NCBI GenBank assembly: GCA_013812515.1 | Contig: JACCTI010000146.1 | Span: 1-6,338 of the forward strand | Length of the DNA stretch: 6,338 nucleotides | Reading direction: 5' to 3' | Source of the DNA: Chthoniobacterales bacterium | GTDB lineage: Bacteria > Verrucomicrobiota > Verrucomicrobiia > Chthoniobacterales > UBA10450 | Part shown: positions 5,306 to 6,338 of the stretch, one piece after another | How the letters are laid out: the number at the start of each line of letters is the position of its first letter | Numbering within the stretch: position 1 is the first letter of the stretch | Made by a program: the position numbers and the translations under genes | The notes under the pieces: model-generated | Told to the model about the DNA's origin: nothing | The model's input: only the letters and a program-made list of their open reading frames with translations | Databases searched by the model: none

Positions 5306-6338
5306 TCACCGCGCTCATTCTCCTTCCGCTCGCCGGCGCGCTTTGCGTGAGCGTTGCGCGACCGAATCACGCGCGCGCCATCGCCCTGGTGTTCAATGCC
5401 CTTACTGCGATTCTCGCGCTGGCTTTGTGGCGGAACTTCGACACCGCTACAACTGGTCTGCAGTTCGCGGAGCGCCATCTCTGGATTCCGTCGATCGGCG
5501 CGGAATATCTCGTCGGCCTGGACGGCTTGAGCCTGCTGCTCGTGCTGCTGACCTCGATCATCTTCCCGTTCGCGCTCCTGGCGCAACGCGGAAGCGGCGG
5601 GCTCTGCGCCCTGATGCTCGTTACGCAGGCCGCGCTTTACGGCGCCTTTACGGCGCAGAACTTCGTTCTCTGGTTCCTTTTCTACGAGATGAGCCTCATT
5701 CCCTCATTCCTCCTCATCAAGCTTTGGGGCGGTGAGAAGCGGGACCGCGCTGCGACGAAGTTCTTTGTTTATACCTTTCTCGGCAGCGTCGCGATGCTGC
5801 TTGCCTTCCTCGGAATTTACCTCGCGCGCGGCACGTTCGATTTCAGCCAACTGACCGAAGTTGGGAGAGGCGGTGGGGTCCTGACCGGCAGGATGGCCTG
5901 GCTCAGTTTCGCCGGAATTTTCCTGGGTCTCGCGGTCAAGATCCCGCTCTTCCCGTTCCACACCTGGCTCCCCGACGCGTACGAAACCGCGCCAACCGGA
6001 GTCTCGATGGTGCTGACTGGCACCCTCTCGAAGATGGGGGTCTACGGATTCATCCGTCTGCTCCTGCCGTTATTCCCCCACGAGTGCAAGCTGGCGGGTC
6101 CATGGCTGCTCGGTCTCGCGGTCTCCTCGATCATCCTCGCCTCACTGGCCGCCTGGGCGCAGCGCGATCTGAAGCGGATGGTCGCCTATCTTTCGATCAA
6201 TCACCTCGGCTACTGCATGCTGGGACTTTTTGCGATCAGCGCCACAACTGGAGAGGCGATGATCGATACGCAGGCGGCCTTGAGCGGCGTGTTCATGCAA
6301 ATTTTTAACCATGGCATCACAGCCGCGGCGCTCTTCTA
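5302..6338 (+). CDS. nuoM: NADH-quinone oxidoreductase subunit M (NuoM), N-terminal part
   Basis: This open frame begins at ATG 5302, overlapping the nuoL stop in ATGA, and remains open to the right edge (345 codons visible; the usual length is near 500). NuoM is the middle antiporter-like proton pump, related to MrpD. Visible signatures: VGLDGLSLLLVLLTSIIFP (71-89) of helix 3; WFLFYEMSLIPSFLLIKLWG (124-143) with the key Glu129; AVKIPLFPFHTWLPDAYETA (211-230) with Lys213; TGTLSKMGVYGFIRLLLPLF (239-258) with Lys244; DLKRMVAYLSINHLGYCMLG (289-308); and QIFNHGITAAALF (333-345) at the edge. These match the essential Glu144, Lys234 and Lys265 positions of E. coli NuoM. Its start fits the common L-M order, and nuoN probably follows outside the window. 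No frameshift or stop is seen in the visible part. Confidence 0.96.
   Translation, partial: MITALILLPLAGALCVSVARPNHARAIALVFNALTAILALALWRNFDTATTGLQFAERHLWIPSIGAEYLVGLDGLSLLLVLLTSIIFPFALLAQRGSGGLCALMLVTQAALYGAFTAQNFVLWFLFYEMSLIPSFLLIKLWGGEKRDRAATKFFVYTFLGSVAMLLAFLGIYLARGTFDFSQLTEVGRGGGVLTGRMAWLSFAGIFLGLAVKIPLFPFHTWLPDAYETAPTGVSMVLTGTLSKMGVYGFIRLLLPLFPHECKLAGPWLLGLAVSSIILASLAAWAQRDLKRMVAYLSINHLGYCMLGLFAISATTGEAMIDTQAALSGVFMQIFNHGITAAALF

Overview
The window is a respiratory complex I (NADH:quinone oxidoreductase, nuo) locus of a GC-rich bacterium. It is unusual in being split into two divergent arms around a small non-respiratory two-gene module. Left arm, minus strand, reading out of the left edge: nuoA (complete) followed by nuoB (only the first 54 codons are inside). 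Centre, plus strand, about 635-1183: a small uncharacterised protein gene overlapping a nucleotidyltransferase gene of the AbiEii/MNT-like kind, which carries a clear single-base frameshift. Right arm, plus strand: nuoH, nuoJ, nuoK, nuoL and the first 345 codons of nuoM, which runs off the right edge.

The right arm encodes most of the membrane proton-pumping part of complex I. NuoH forms the quinone-site/membrane interface, NuoJ and NuoK carry the proton-relay segments beside it, and NuoL and NuoM are the antiporter-like pumps. NuoA and NuoB on the left arm complete the junction between the membrane arm and the N2 iron-sulfur cluster of the peripheral arm. nuoH/nuoJ and nuoL/nuoM are joined by ATGA overlaps. 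nuoJ/nuoK and nuoK/nuoL are separated by short gaps holding a long perfect inverted repeat and a short direct repeat. nuoI, which usually lies between nuoH and nuoJ, is not there.

Organism: bacterial, high GC, with few strong Shine-Dalgarno sites. The style of the Nuo proteins, the type of central module and the palindromic intergenic repeat suggest a soil-type Verrucomicrobiota (Chthoniobacterales-like) or a related deep-branching phylum. That is an inference from general familiarity, not a demonstrated assignment. No wholly new system is evident. The most notable points are the nucleotidyltransferase module sitting between the divergent nuo arms, its frameshift, the missing nuoI, and the intergenic repeats.
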